Positions 7,360-15,265 of a stretch of 64,000 nucleotides of DNA are shown one piece after another. Under the pieces are notes generated by a model. That model did no database searches and was not told the DNA's origin. It saw only the letters and a program-made list of their open reading frames with translations. A program made the translations under genes and the position numbers. The number at the start of each line of letters is the position of its first letter. Position 1 is the stretch's first letter. Source of the stretch: CAYOZN01 sp964408455 (GTDB taxonomy: Bacteria > Planctomycetota > Phycisphaerae > UBA1845 > UTPLA1); the NCBI GenBank assembly GCA_964408455.1, contig CAYOZN010000002.1, positions 186,001 through 250,000 on the forward strand. The letters are read 5' to 3'.

Positions 7360-9492
7360 ATGAAGACGGCCACGAGGAGCGACACATCGGAGGAGGATGG
7401 CACTGCGGGGACGCCCGCGCTGGCGAAGGTGCGCAACATCGGGGTCGCCGCCCACATCGACGCCGGCAAGACGACGACGACCGAGCGCATCCTGTATTAC
7501 ACCGGCAAGACGCACAAGATGGGGGAGGTCGATGACGGGACGACGGCGACCGACTTTGACGAGCAGGAGCAGGATCGGGGCATCACCATCTTTTCCGCGG
7601 CGGTGACGTGCCCCTGGCGCGATTACACCATTAATTTAATTGATACGCCGGGACACGTGGACTTCACGGCGGAAGTGGAGCGGTGCCTGCGCGTGCTGGA
7701 CGGGGCGATCATCGTCTTCGATGCGAAGGAGGGCGTGGAGGCGCAGTCGGAGACGGTGTGGCGGCAGGCACGGAAGTACAACGTGCCGGCGATCTGCTTC
7801 GTCAACAAGATGGATAAGATCGGGGCGGACTTCTTCGCCTCGGTGAAGTCGATGGAAAAGCGGCTGGGGGCGCAGCCGGTGCCGGTGCAGATACCGATCG
7901 GGGCCGACAGCACGTTCGAGGGGCTGATCGACCTGTTGTCGATGAAGGCGTACCACTTCCGCGGCGCGGACGGCGCCCGAATTGAAGAGGGCGAAATCCC
8001 CGCGGACCTGGCGGACGAGGCGAAGTTCTGGCGGCATCACCTGGAGGAGAAGGCGGCCGAAAACGACGACGCGCTGATGGAAAAGTACCTGGCCGAAGAG
8101 CCGCTCACACCCGACGAGATTCGCCGGGGCCTGCGGCCGGCGACGATCGCCTGCAAGCTTCAGCCGGTGTTCTGTGGTTCGTCGCTGAAGCATATCGGCG
8201 TGCAGCGGCTATTGGACGGCGTGATCGACTACCTGCCGTCGCCGATTGATCGACCGCCGGTGAAGGGGGTTCGCTCGGCCGACGATGCGCGCGGTGTGGA
8301 GCGCAAGCCGGATAAGAATGAACCGTTCAGCGCGCTGGTGTTCAAGATCGTCGCCGAAAAGCCGCTCGACCTGTTCTACATTCGCGTATACAGCGGCGTG
8401 CTGAAGGGCAACATGCGGGTGTACAACCACAACACCGGCAAGAAGGAGAACCTGAGCCGGGTGTTTCGCATGTTTGCGAAGCGGCGCGAGCAGATCGACC
8501 AGGCCCTGCCCGGCGAAATCGTGGCGGCGGTGGGGCTGAAGGATGCGCTGACGGGACACACGCTCTGCGATGCCAATGATCCGATCCTGCTGGAGAAGAT
8601 CGAGTTTCCGACGCCGGTCATGAGCCTGTCGGTCGAGCCGAAGAATACGAAGGACAAGGATGCGCTGGCGGACTCGCTGGAGAAGCTGTCGCGGCAGGAC
8701 CCGACATTTCAGCACAAGATCAACGACGACACGGGGCAGATCATCCTGTCGGGCATGGGCGAACTGCACCTGGAGGTGCTGTGCTACAAGCTTCAGCACG
8801 ATTTCGGCGTGCCGGTGAACGTCGGCAAGCCGCTGGTGGCCTATCGCGAAACGATCACCGGCGTGGGCGAGGCCGAGGGCAGCTTCATCCGGCAGACGGC
8901 GACCGCGGGCCAGTACGCGGTGGTCAACGTGCGGGTGGAGCCCTTCCCGCACGAGCCGGGGCACGACGCGTTCGACTTCGTGGTTCGGGCGATCGAGCCG
9001 AAATTGACGGCGGTCTATCTGGCGGCGATCGAGCGGGGCGTGCGGGACAGCCTGCAGGTGGGCGTGCTGGCGGGTTTTCCGATGGAGGGGGTGCGGGCGA
9101 CGCTGCTGTCGGTGCAGGTCCACGAGTCGGACAGCTCGGAGCTGGCGTTTGAGAATGCCGCACGGATGGCATTCGAGGCGGCCGCGAAGAAGGCGAACCC
9201 GGTGCTGCTGGAGCCGGTCATGAAGCTGGAGGTGTCGGTGCCGGATGACTATTTCGGCCCGGTGAGCGGCGATCTGGCGAGCCGGCGCGGTCTGATCCAG
9301 GACACCGAGATGCGGGGCAATTCGCGGGTGATTCACGCCCACGTGCCGCTGGCGGAGATGTTCCAGTATGCGACGAAGCTGCGGACGCTGACGCAGGGTC
9401 GTTCGAGCTGGAGCATGGAGCCGCTGGCCTATCAGCCGATGGGGCCGCAGCAGCAGAAGGAAGTTCTGAAGCGGTATGGCTATGGCGAGTAG
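7360..9492 (+). CDS. fusA: elongation factor G
   Basis: A 710-aa translational GTPase that drives ribosome translocation and, with RRF, recycling. Visible GTPase motifs: P-loop AHIDAGKTT (31-39), switch RGIT (73-76), DTPGHVDF (95-102) and NKMD (149-152), followed by domains II-V including GMGELHLEV. Length is normal for EF-G with a ~22-residue N-terminal extension (MKTATRSDTSEEDG...). It is not preceded by rpsL and rpsG as in many bacteria, and is separated from the S10 operon by a toxin-antitoxin-chaperone module. The start ATG is preceded by AAAGG; a downstream in-frame start is possible. Confidence 0.95.
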   Translation: MKTATRSDTSEEDGTAGTPALAKVRNIGVAAHIDAGKTTTTERILYYTGKTHKMGEVDDGTTATDFDEQEQDRGITIFSAAVTCPWRDYTINLIDTPGHVDFTAEVERCLRVLDGAIIVFDAKEGVEAQSETVWRQARKYNVPAICFVNKMDKIGADFFASVKSMEKRLGAQPVPVQIPIGADSTFEGLIDLLSMKAYHFRGADGARIEEGEIPADLADEAKFWRHHLEEKAAENDDALMEKYLAEEPLTPDEIRRGLRPATIACKLQPVFCGSSLKHIGVQRLLDGVIDYLPSPIDRPPVKGVRSADDARGVERKPDKNEPFSALVFKIVAEKPLDLFYIRVYSGVLKGNMRVYNHNTGKKENLSRVFRMFAKRREQIDQALPGEIVAAVGLKDALTGHTLCDANDPILLEKIEFPTPVMSLSVEPKNTKDKDALADSLEKLSRQDPTFQHKINDDTGQIILSGMGELHLEVLCYKLQHDFGVPVNVGKPLVAYRETITGVGEAEGSFIRQTATAGQYAVVNVRVEPFPHEPGHDAFDFVVRAIEPKLTAVYLAAIERGVRDSLQVGVLAGFPMEGVRATLLSVQVHESDSSELAFENAARMAFEAAAKKANPVLLEPVMKLEVSVPDDYFGPVSGDLASRRGLIQDTEMRGNSRVIHAHVPLAEMFQYATKLRTLTQGRSSWSMEPLAYQPMGPQQQKEVLKRYGYGE

Positions 9493-9664
9493 GCAAGTCA
9501 TTATGGCCTCGTGACTTCCAGGATTTTCCCGGCCGGCAAGCAACTAAGAGCCGCCATGTTTCACTTATCGGAGCAACGCGAGGCCCATTGTTTCCTAACT
9601 TTCGGAATCAAAGTCACTTACGATTCCGATTGGGTGAACTTTTTCACGAAACAATTAGCGGCAA

Positions 9665-9697
9665 TTGATTTGACCGCTGGTTTAGTTATGATTAAAC
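9665..9697 (+). promoter_or_regulatory. promoter and overlapping operator of the TAC module
   Basis: TTGATT (9665-9670) and TATGAT (9687-9692) are separated by 16 bp. An inverted repeat GTTTA-N8-TAAAC (9680-9697) covers the -10 box. The -10 box ends 8 bases before the toxin ATG at 9701 and there is no Shine-Dalgarno sequence, so the message would be leaderless. An operator over the -10 is what an autorepressing HigA-type antitoxin would bind; that role is inference. Confidence 0.5.
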
Positions 9698-9700
9698 TTC

Positions 9701-10069
9701 ATGCATGAGCAGGACGATCCAAAGGTTGTCGTTCGTGGTCGCCGCTTTGCTATTGAATATGCCAAGTGCGATCGAAGTTCTGCGCCCGCCCAAGGGTTCG
9801 TGAGTTCTCTCGACGTGAAAGAGCAGGCCAAGCTTTTCGCTTTATTTGATAGGTTGGCTAATCACGGTGAGATCAGAAATCGCGAGCAATTCAAACAGGT
9901 ACGAGGTCCAATTTACGAATTTAAGCGGCACCAAGTGCGCCTATTGTGCTTTCGTCAGGGGAGTACCTGGTATTTGACCAATGGATATAAGAAAAAGCGT
10001 GACCGACTTGATCCAGGCGAAGTAGATCGCGCTGAGCGAATTATGGCCGAACACTTGCGACAGCGATAG
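9701..10069 (+). CDS. higB: RelE/HigB-superfamily toxin of a toxin-antitoxin-chaperone module
   Basis: A 122-aa protein matching the gp49-like/HigB branch of the RelE fold, whose members cleave mRNA on the ribosome. Supporting stretch: RGPIYEFKRHQVRLLCFRQGSTWYLTNGYKKKRD, with the beta-sheet core and a basic patch, followed by an amphipathic ERA-type helix (EVDRAERIMAEHL). It is the first gene of a tight three-gene set (toxin, HTH antitoxin, SecB-like chaperone), the order known for TAC systems. The DNA is visibly more AT-rich than the ribosomal and fusA flanks, suggesting acquisition. The start lies directly behind the promoter with no leader. Family assignment is by pattern, not search. Confidence 0.8.
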   Translation: MHEQDDPKVVVRGRRFAIEYAKCDRSSAPAQGFVSSLDVKEQAKLFALFDRLANHGEIRNREQFKQVRGPIYEFKRHQVRLLCFRQGSTWYLTNGYKKKRDRLDPGEVDRAERIMAEHLRQR

Positions 10070-10092
10070 AGCTTGTTGCGGAGGTAATAGTG

Positions 10093-10506
10093 ATGAGCGC
10101 AACTGAGTTGGACAACTTTGCGAAGCAACCGGAACGCATGCGCATTTTTCAGCAAGAGCGCGCCATTCAGGAAGTAACTGAGTTGATTTGCCAAATCATG
10201 GACGAGGAAAACGTCAATCGCGCTCAACTTGCGCGCCGTCTCGACAAGACGAAGGGCTACGTCACTCAACTTCTTGATGGGCGTGCAAACATGACCGTTC
10301 GTACGTTGTCCGACGTGTTTCTGGCGCTCGATCGCCTGATTCACTTTCAGGACTCGGATTCCAAGTGTAAGCACCGGTATGAACCGTTGAGGATTCTTGA
10401 GCCGTTTCATTGGTCGCCGGAGATGGCACCTTGGCCGGAAATTCAAACAAGAATTCGCAGTGCACCCAGAATGCGCCCTGATTTCGATGCGAGACTGACC
10501 GCGTGA
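10093..10506 (+). CDS. higA: HigA/XRE-family antitoxin with C-terminal tail (putative chaperone-addiction region)
   Basis: A 137-aa protein. Residues about 28-85 form an XRE-type helix-turn-helix (ENVNRAQLARRLDKTKGYVTQLLDG) expected to bind the operator and neutralise the toxin. The ~50-residue C-terminal extension (about 88-137) is unusual for a simple HigA; it is Pro/Arg-rich with two tryptophans (W107 and W114). In TAC systems such tails make the antitoxin unstable unless a dedicated SecB-like chaperone binds them. That function is inferred here from gene order. The ATG at 10093 follows GGAGGT with 7 bases spacing; a GTG directly before it is the alternative. Confidence 0.8.
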   Translation: MSATELDNFAKQPERMRIFQQERAIQEVTELICQIMDEENVNRAQLARRLDKTKGYVTQLLDGRANMTVRTLSDVFLALDRLIHFQDSDSKCKHRYEPLRILEPFHWSPEMAPWPEIQTRIRSAPRMRPDFDARLTA

Positions 10507-11006
10507 AGAAGAAGAAGTCCTCAGTAAAGCCTGTAGACAACCCAATGCGCTTGGCGACCGCGGTTTCGGAGCGCGTTGAGATCGAAAATGTTCGACTGCA
10601 CGAGTGTTCCGCGAAGCGCGGTTCAATTCGTGCAGACCGAACCCCGTCGATTAGTGCCGCCATCGCGCTTCAACACAAGCTGGACCCCAATAAGCCTAGG
10701 CTTTGCATCTTGGTAGAATTCGAAATTAAAGCGTCGTATGAACATGACCCTGCGGACTCAGAAGAGTTCACGCTTGTCAAAGCAGTATTCGCCCTGAATT
10801 ATCGCTTATCATCGACTGACGGCCTTTCGGAGAAACACTACAGGGCGTTTGCCGAGTTAAACGGTGTTTTTAACGCTTGGCCGTACTGTCGAGAATTCGT
10901 TCAGAGTACAACGGTACGGTTGGGTCTACCTGCGCTTATTTTGCCGTCGCTAAAGTTATCTGGTTCGAAGGTGAAATCGGCTTCCGAGAAACAGCGGCCT
11001 CGGTGA
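10503..11006 (+). CDS. SecB-like chaperone of the TAC module
   Basis: A 167-aa protein resembling SecB-TA proteins rather than the export SecB of Proteobacteria. Diagnostic stretch at residues about 120-152: NGVFNAWPYCREFVQ followed by STTVRLGLPALILPSL; upstream EFTLVKAVFALNYRL fits the SecB beta sheet. The GTG start overlaps the antitoxin TGA by 4 bases (GTGA), so translation is coupled. A poly-Lys N-terminus (KKKKSS) precedes the fold; an in-frame ATG at codon 15 is possible. In TAC systems this chaperone binds the antitoxin tail and protects it. No other secretion-chaperone gene is nearby. Confidence 0.8.
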   Translation: MKKKKSSVKPVDNPMRLATAVSERVEIENVRLHECSAKRGSIRADRTPSISAAIALQHKLDPNKPRLCILVEFEIKASYEHDPADSEEFTLVKAVFALNYRLSSTDGLSEKHYRAFAELNGVFNAWPYCREFVQSTTVRLGLPALILPSLKLSGSKVKSASEKQRPR

Positions 11007-11162
11007 GACTCGCTAAGACACAAACCTGCCTTCTCTTACTTCTCCGTAGTGTCGAGCGACAGACTTCGACCGGGATCTTCGCAAGTACTTACGAAAGCTA
11101 AGCTTAAGTGCTTGTCGATGCGAACCTTAGATCACCTCAACCGATGATCGCACAAGTTGCCC

Positions 11163-11190
11163 TTGACACACCTATTGGGGCGCATAGGAT
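11163..11190 (+). promoter_or_regulatory. sigma70-type promoter of the ribosomal S10 operon
   Basis: A consensus -35 TTGACA (11163-11168) and TAGGAT (11185-11190) with 16-bp spacing, 63 bp upstream of rpsJ. It is located after the TAC module, so the ribosomal operon would not depend on read-through from fusA or the TAC genes. Seen motif; activity inferred. Confidence 0.6.
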
Positions 11191-11253
11191 AGCCGGTCTG
11201 CGAATTTTCCAGGCGGGATTTTCGCGAACAGTCATCAACAGGGGTTTTTCGCT

Positions 11254-11562
11254 GTGGCGTTGGACCGAATTCGAATCCGGATGGAAGCGTACGATCACCG
11301 GGCCCTCGACACGTCGGCATCGGAGATCGTCGACCAGGCCAAGCGCACCAGCGCCCGCGTGCGCGGCCCGATTCCGCTGCCCACCCGGATCGAGCGGTAC
11401 ACGGTCCTGCGAAGTCCCCACGTTGACAAGAAATCGCGCGAGCAGTTCGAGATGCGGACGCATCGGCGTCTGGTCGACATCTTTGACGCGAACGCGCGGA
11501 CGGTTGAAGCGCTGAACCGGCTCGTGGTGCCGGCCGGCGTCTTTGTCAAGATCAAGGCATAG
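11254..11562 (+). CDS. rpsJ: 30S ribosomal protein S10
   Basis: A 102-aa S10, first gene of the superoperon. Family features: RIRIRMEAYDH, GPIPLPTRIERYTVLRSPHVDKKSREQFEMRTHRR. It sits in the 30S head and in other bacteria also serves as NusE in antitermination. GTG start at 11254, preceded by AGGGGT. A 301-bp spacer with two hairpins separates it from rplC, unusually long for this junction. Confidence 0.95.
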   Translation: MALDRIRIRMEAYDHRALDTSASEIVDQAKRTSARVRGPIPLPTRIERYTVLRSPHVDKKSREQFEMRTHRRLVDIFDANARTVEALNRLVVPAGVFVKIKA

Positions 11563-11863
11563 GGCATGAACTGAGGATGTCCCCGGGCTGCCGTCGCCGG
11601 TTGAAAACCGGTGCCACAGCTCACCGGTGAAAACCGGTGCCGCAATGTCGGGGAGTGGCTTCCGTTCCTCTGCTTGGTCTAGTTTCAACCCTTTTTTTAT
11701 CGTTGGCCAAAGCACGTGAGTGGTTATCGCGTGCGCCCGCGGGGCAAGTGTGGCAGCCGTGCTGCTCGTACCGCAGCAAACGACGGCCAGGCACTTGGTG
11801 TTCGCCGCTGCCTGACGCAGTGGCACACGAATCTGCCGCGGGCATACAGGGACAAAGTGCCTC
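11563..11863. other. rpsJ-rplC spacer with hairpin repeats, no gene
   Basis: Holds two consecutive GAA(A)-loop hairpins at 11597-11639 (separate entry). The remainder has no convincing reading frame, promoter or terminator; the L3 start has only a weak upstream AGGGAC. The length is odd inside an otherwise tight operon. Confidence 0.5.
11597..11639 (+). repeat. two tandem hairpins with GAA/GAAA loops (ACCGGT stems)
   Basis: Hairpin 1: CCGGTT-GAA-AACCGG (11597-11611). Hairpin 2: CACCGGT-GAAA-ACCGGTG (11622-11639), a 7-bp stem closed by a GNRA-type tetraloop. Each is followed by a near-identical GGTGCC(A/G)CA stretch, so the two are units of one ~26-bp direct repeat. No U-tract follows, so they are not classical terminators. 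They may be a dispersed REP-like element or a processing signal between rpsJ and rplC. Confidence 0.65.
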
Positions 11864-12514
11864 ATGAAGGCCGCCATACTTGGTACCAAAGTCGGAATGA
11901 CGCGAGTCTTCGGCGAAGACGGTCAGACGATCCCGGTGACCGTCGTGCAGGCCGGTCCGTGCCCGATTCTCCAGGTGAAGACGCGGGATTCGGACGGCTA
12001 CGAGGCCGTGCAGCTTGGCTTCCTCGATAAGAAGCCGACACGCTGCACCAAGCCCGAGATCGGCCACGCGCGGAAGATCAGCCGCACGCCATCTCGCTTC
12101 GTGCGCGAGATTCGGCTGATCGAGCCCACCGACAAGAAGGCGGGCGATGTGGTGAGCGTCGAGCTGTTCGAGGAGCAGGGCATCAAGTTTGTTGACGTGG
12201 TGGGCCGCTCGATCGGCAAGGGCTTTCAGGGCGTGATTAAGCGGCACAACTTTGCCGGCCAGGAAGCCTCGCACGGCGTCGAACGCAAGCACCGCTCGGC
12301 CGGCAGCATCGGCGGCTGTGGCGATCGCGGCGGCGGTCGCGGCGTCAAAAAGGGCAAGCGCATGGCCGGCCATATGGGCGACGTGCGATGCACCGCCCGA
12401 AATCTGAAACTCGTCGGCGTCGATAAGGACCGCAATCTGCTCCTTATCAAGGGCGCCGTTCCCGGCCCGCGCGGCGGTCTGTTGATCGTTTCGCGAGCCA
12501 AGGCAAAGGCATAG
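11864..12514 (+). CDS. rplC: 50S ribosomal protein L3
   Basis: A 216-aa L3. Begins MKAAILGTKVGMTRVF and contains the central GKGFQGVIKRHNF and GHMGD motifs near the peptidyl-transferase centre. Length is normal. The start is set by the conserved N-terminus. Part of the S10 operon. Confidence 0.95.
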   Translation: MKAAILGTKVGMTRVFGEDGQTIPVTVVQAGPCPILQVKTRDSDGYEAVQLGFLDKKPTRCTKPEIGHARKISRTPSRFVREIRLIEPTDKKAGDVVSVELFEEQGIKFVDVVGRSIGKGFQGVIKRHNFAGQEASHGVERKHRSAGSIGGCGDRGGGRGVKKGKRMAGHMGDVRCTARNLKLVGVDKDRNLLLIKGAVPGPRGGLLIVSRAKAKA

Positions 12515-12575
12515 AAGGTGGCTGGGGTCGATGGCCTTCAGGCCAGGCGGCCCCTTTTGATTGCGACGTGCAGCC

Positions 12576-13223
12576 ATGATTGAGATTCCGATTCTCGATG
12601 TCGAAGGCAAACAGGTCGGCGCTGAGAAGCTCGACCCGGCCCTGTTGGGCGGCCGCGTGCGGCACGAACTGCTCAAGCAGGCCGTGGTTGCCTATCGCGC
12701 CAACCAGCGGCAGGGCACGGTCGCCACGCGCAGCCGGGCCATGGTCCACGGCGCCTCGCGCAAGCTCTATCGCCAGAAGGGGACGGGCCGGGCCCGCGTC
12801 GGTAATCTGCGGACCCCCACCAGGCGCGGCGGCGGCATGGCCTTTCACAAGATCAATCGCGACTTCCGCCAGAAACTGACGCGAAAGATGCGACGCCTGG
12901 CGCGAAACTCCGCCGTGCTGGCCAAGGCGCTGGCCGGCCGAACGGCGGTGGTGAAGGGGCTGGCGTGCGACGAGCCCAAGACCGCCCGCATCGCACGGAT
13001 GCTCAGGGCGACCGAATCGCACTACGGCGCACTGCTCGCCGTTCAGACGATCGACACCAATCTTCAGAAGTCCTCCCGAAACATCCCGTCCTTCAGTCTC
13101 AAGCGCATCGGCGACATCAACGCCTACGACGTGCTGCGGGCGCGCAAGCTGCTCTTCACGCCCGAGGCGTTTGCGGCCCTGATTGCCGATCCGCAGACCG
13201 CCGGCGCGGAAAAGGGGGCATAA
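12576..13223 (+). CDS. rplD: 50S ribosomal protein L4
   Basis: A 215-aa L4 lining the exit tunnel. Conserved core KLYRQKGTGRARVGNLRTPTRRGGG is present, with LFTPEAFAALIADP near the C-terminus. The ATG at 12576 is chosen over an in-frame TTG at 12561, since the protein then begins MIEIPILD as usual. A short GGCCTTCAGGCC hairpin lies in the rplC-rplD spacer. Confidence 0.95.
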   Translation: MIEIPILDVEGKQVGAEKLDPALLGGRVRHELLKQAVVAYRANQRQGTVATRSRAMVHGASRKLYRQKGTGRARVGNLRTPTRRGGGMAFHKINRDFRQKLTRKMRRLARNSAVLAKALAGRTAVVKGLACDEPKTARIARMLRATESHYGALLAVQTIDTNLQKSSRNIPSFSLKRIGDINAYDVLRARKLLFTPEAFAALIADPQTAGAEKGA

Positions 13224-13227
13224 CGCG

Positions 13228-13539
13228 ATGGACGTATATAACATCATCCGCCGTCCGCTGGTCACCGAGAAGGGCACGCACCAGAGCCGGCTCTCGCACG
13301 AACAGACGGCGTCGCGGCCCGGTCGCGGCGGCGCCTATTCGTTTGAGGTGCACCCGGAGGCGACCAAGACGGATATCCGCGGGGCGGTCGAGAAGATCTA
13401 TCGCGTGAAGGTTGAAAGCGTCCGCACCAGCACGCGCAAGGGCAAGACGCGGCGCTATCGCGGTCGGCCGGGCGCAACGAAACACTGGAAAAAGGCAGTC
13501 GTCGTGCTGGAACCGGAGTTTCACATTGACCTGTTCTGA
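13228..13539 (+). CDS. rplW: 50S ribosomal protein L23
   Basis: A 103-aa L23, a tunnel-exit protein that docks SRP and trigger factor. Begins MDVYNIIRRPLVTEKGT and retains YSFEVHPEATKTDIRGAVEKIYRVKV. The ATG at 13228 stands 4 bases after the rplD stop. A small insertion (SHEQTASRPGRGG) lies between strand 1 and the YSFEV motif. Confidence 0.95.
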   Translation: MDVYNIIRRPLVTEKGTHQSRLSHEQTASRPGRGGAYSFEVHPEATKTDIRGAVEKIYRVKVESVRTSTRKGKTRRYRGRPGATKHWKKAVVVLEPEFHIDLF

Positions 13540-13603
13540 TGCGGTTGCGTGACGGCCCTGAGGACAAACCGGTTCTGAAGAAAAGACAACGGCAGGAAAC
13601 ACC

Positions 13604-14473
13604 ATGGGTGTCAAAACATACAACAAGACGACGCCGGGACGGCGCAACGCCAGCGTCAACGACTATCGCGAGTTGACCAGCCGCAAGAGCCGGCCGGTGA
13701 AGTCCCTGACGCGCCCGCTCTCGAAGACCGGCGGGCGGAACAACCAGGGCTTTACCACGTCGCGCTTCCGCGGCGGCGGCAACAAGCGGCTTTATCGCGT
13801 CATCGACTTCCGCCGCAACAAGGACAACATCGAGGGCGTGGTGCAGGGCATCGAGTACGATCCCAACCGCAACTGCTTCATCGCCCTGATCAAGTACCGC
13901 GACGATGAGCTGCGTTATATTCTCGCCCCCCACGGCATGAAGGCCGGCGACAAGGTCATGAGCGGTCCGCAGGCCGAGCCCAAAGTCGGCAATGCCATGC
14001 CGCTGAAGAACGTGCCGGTCGGTCTGGATGTTCATAATGTCGAGATGAACGCCGGCCAGGGGGGCAAGCTGGTGCGCAGTGCCGGCGGCGTGGCACGTCT
14101 GGTCGCCCGTGAAGGCGACTGGGCCACGATCATGCTGCCGTCGGGCGAGATGCGGCAGATCCGCGTCGAGTGCCGCGCCACGATCGGCCAGCTCGGCAAT
14201 CTCGAACACAAGAACGTGGTGATCGGCAAGGCCGGCCGCATGCGGCACCTGGGTCGTCGGCCGCACGTGCGCGGCACTGCCCAGAATCCGGTTGCCCATC
14301 CGCTGGGCGGCGGCGAAGGCCGCTCGGGCGGTGGCCGGCATCCGTGCAGCCCCACCGGCGTGCTGGCCAAGGGTGGCCGCACCCGCAAGCCGCGAAATCG
14401 AAGTAACCGGCGAATTCTCCGGCGCCGCCGCAGCGTGCGTTACGGCCAGGTGTCGCTGAAGCGACGCCGTTGA
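13604..14473 (+). CDS. rplB: 50S ribosomal protein L2
   Basis: A 289-aa L2, central to peptidyl transfer and subunit joining. Visible: KTGGRNNQGFTTSRFRGGGNKRLYRVIDFRR, the GNAMPLKNVP segment, and VAHPLGGGEGRSGGGRHP holding the conserved histidine. Slightly longer than the usual ~275 aa because of a basic C-terminal tail (RNRSNRRILRRRRSVRYGQVSLKRRR). Confidence 0.95.
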   Translation: MGVKTYNKTTPGRRNASVNDYRELTSRKSRPVKSLTRPLSKTGGRNNQGFTTSRFRGGGNKRLYRVIDFRRNKDNIEGVVQGIEYDPNRNCFIALIKYRDDELRYILAPHGMKAGDKVMSGPQAEPKVGNAMPLKNVPVGLDVHNVEMNAGQGGKLVRSAGGVARLVAREGDWATIMLPSGEMRQIRVECRATIGQLGNLEHKNVVIGKAGRMRHLGRRPHVRGTAQNPVAHPLGGGEGRSGGGRHPCSPTGVLAKGGRTRKPRNRSNRRILRRRRSVRYGQVSLKRRR

Positions 14474-14575
14474 GACTGAGTGCAGAATGCTGTGGGAAAT
14501 GACAGAGAATCTGCTGGCTGCTGAATTCGCTTATTGACGATCAGCACGCAGCGTTGAGAGTGAGACGAGAAAGCC

Positions 14576-14851
14576 ATGGGCAGAAGCTTGAAAAAGGGGC
14601 CGTACGTCGACCCCAAGCTCTATGCAAAGGTGATGAAGGCGATCGATCGCAACAGCCACGAGCCCATCAAGACGTGGGCGCGGCGCTGCACGATCCCGCC
14701 CGAGTTTGTCGGCCGCAACTTCGAGGTCCACAACGGCAAGATCTTTGCAAAGGTCTTTGTCACGGAGGACATGGTCGGTCACAAGCTTGGCGAGTTCAGC
14801 CCGACCAGAACGTTCCGCGGCCATACTGCCGCGAAGAAGAAGGAAGCCTGA
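14576..14851 (+). CDS. rpsS: 30S ribosomal protein S19
   Basis: A 91-aa S19: MGRSLKKGPYVDPKLY at the start and FVGRNFEVHNGKIF/GEFSPTRTFRGH later are diagnostic. Normal length, in usual S10-operon order between rplB and rplV, with a 102-bp spacer from rplB. Confidence 0.95.
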   Translation: MGRSLKKGPYVDPKLYAKVMKAIDRNSHEPIKTWARRCTIPPEFVGRNFEVHNGKIFAKVFVTEDMVGHKLGEFSPTRTFRGHTAAKKKEA

Positions 14852-14899
14852 TAACGGCCTGCGGCAAGGGCAGAGAATAATGCCGGCTTTGACCAGGCA

Positions 14900-15259
14900 A
14901 TGAGTGGTATCAACATGGCGACGACCTGGACATCCAGACATCGATACGCACGCATCAGTCCGCGGAAGGCGCGGCTGGTGTCGGACCTGATCGCCAATCG
15001 GCACGTGAACGACGCGCTGGATCTGCTCAAGTTCACGAACAAGCGGGCCAGCGTCATGGTCGACAAGGTCCTGCGCGCGGCGATCGCCGATGCCGACGAG
15101 CAGGAGGCCGACGTGCGGAATCTGTTCGTGCACGAAGCCCGCATCGACCAGGGGCCGACGATCAAGCGTTTCCGGCCCAAGGATCGCGGCCGGGCCCACC
15201 CGATCATGAAGCGTACCAGCCACATTGTCGTGACCGTCGGCGAAGGTCCGAGGAAGTAA
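14900..15259 (+). CDS. rplV: 50S ribosomal protein L22
   Basis: A 119-aa L22 lining the exit tunnel. Conserved: RYARISPRKARLVSDLIANRHVNDALDLLKFTNKRAS and GRAHPIMKRTSHI. The first ATG is at 14900; an in-frame ATG five codons on (14915) is the alternative start. Neither has a strong ribosome-binding site. Confidence 0.95.
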   Translation: MSGINMATTWTSRHRYARISPRKARLVSDLIANRHVNDALDLLKFTNKRASVMVDKVLRAAIADADEQEADVRNLFVHEARIDQGPTIKRFRPKDRGRAHPIMKRTSHIVVTVGEGPRK

Positions 15260-15265
15260 TCGCGC

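Noticed and set aside
9511..9708. 65-aa ORF upstream of the TAC toxin
   Set aside because: No family features, overlaps the promoter and toxin start, no ribosome-binding site.
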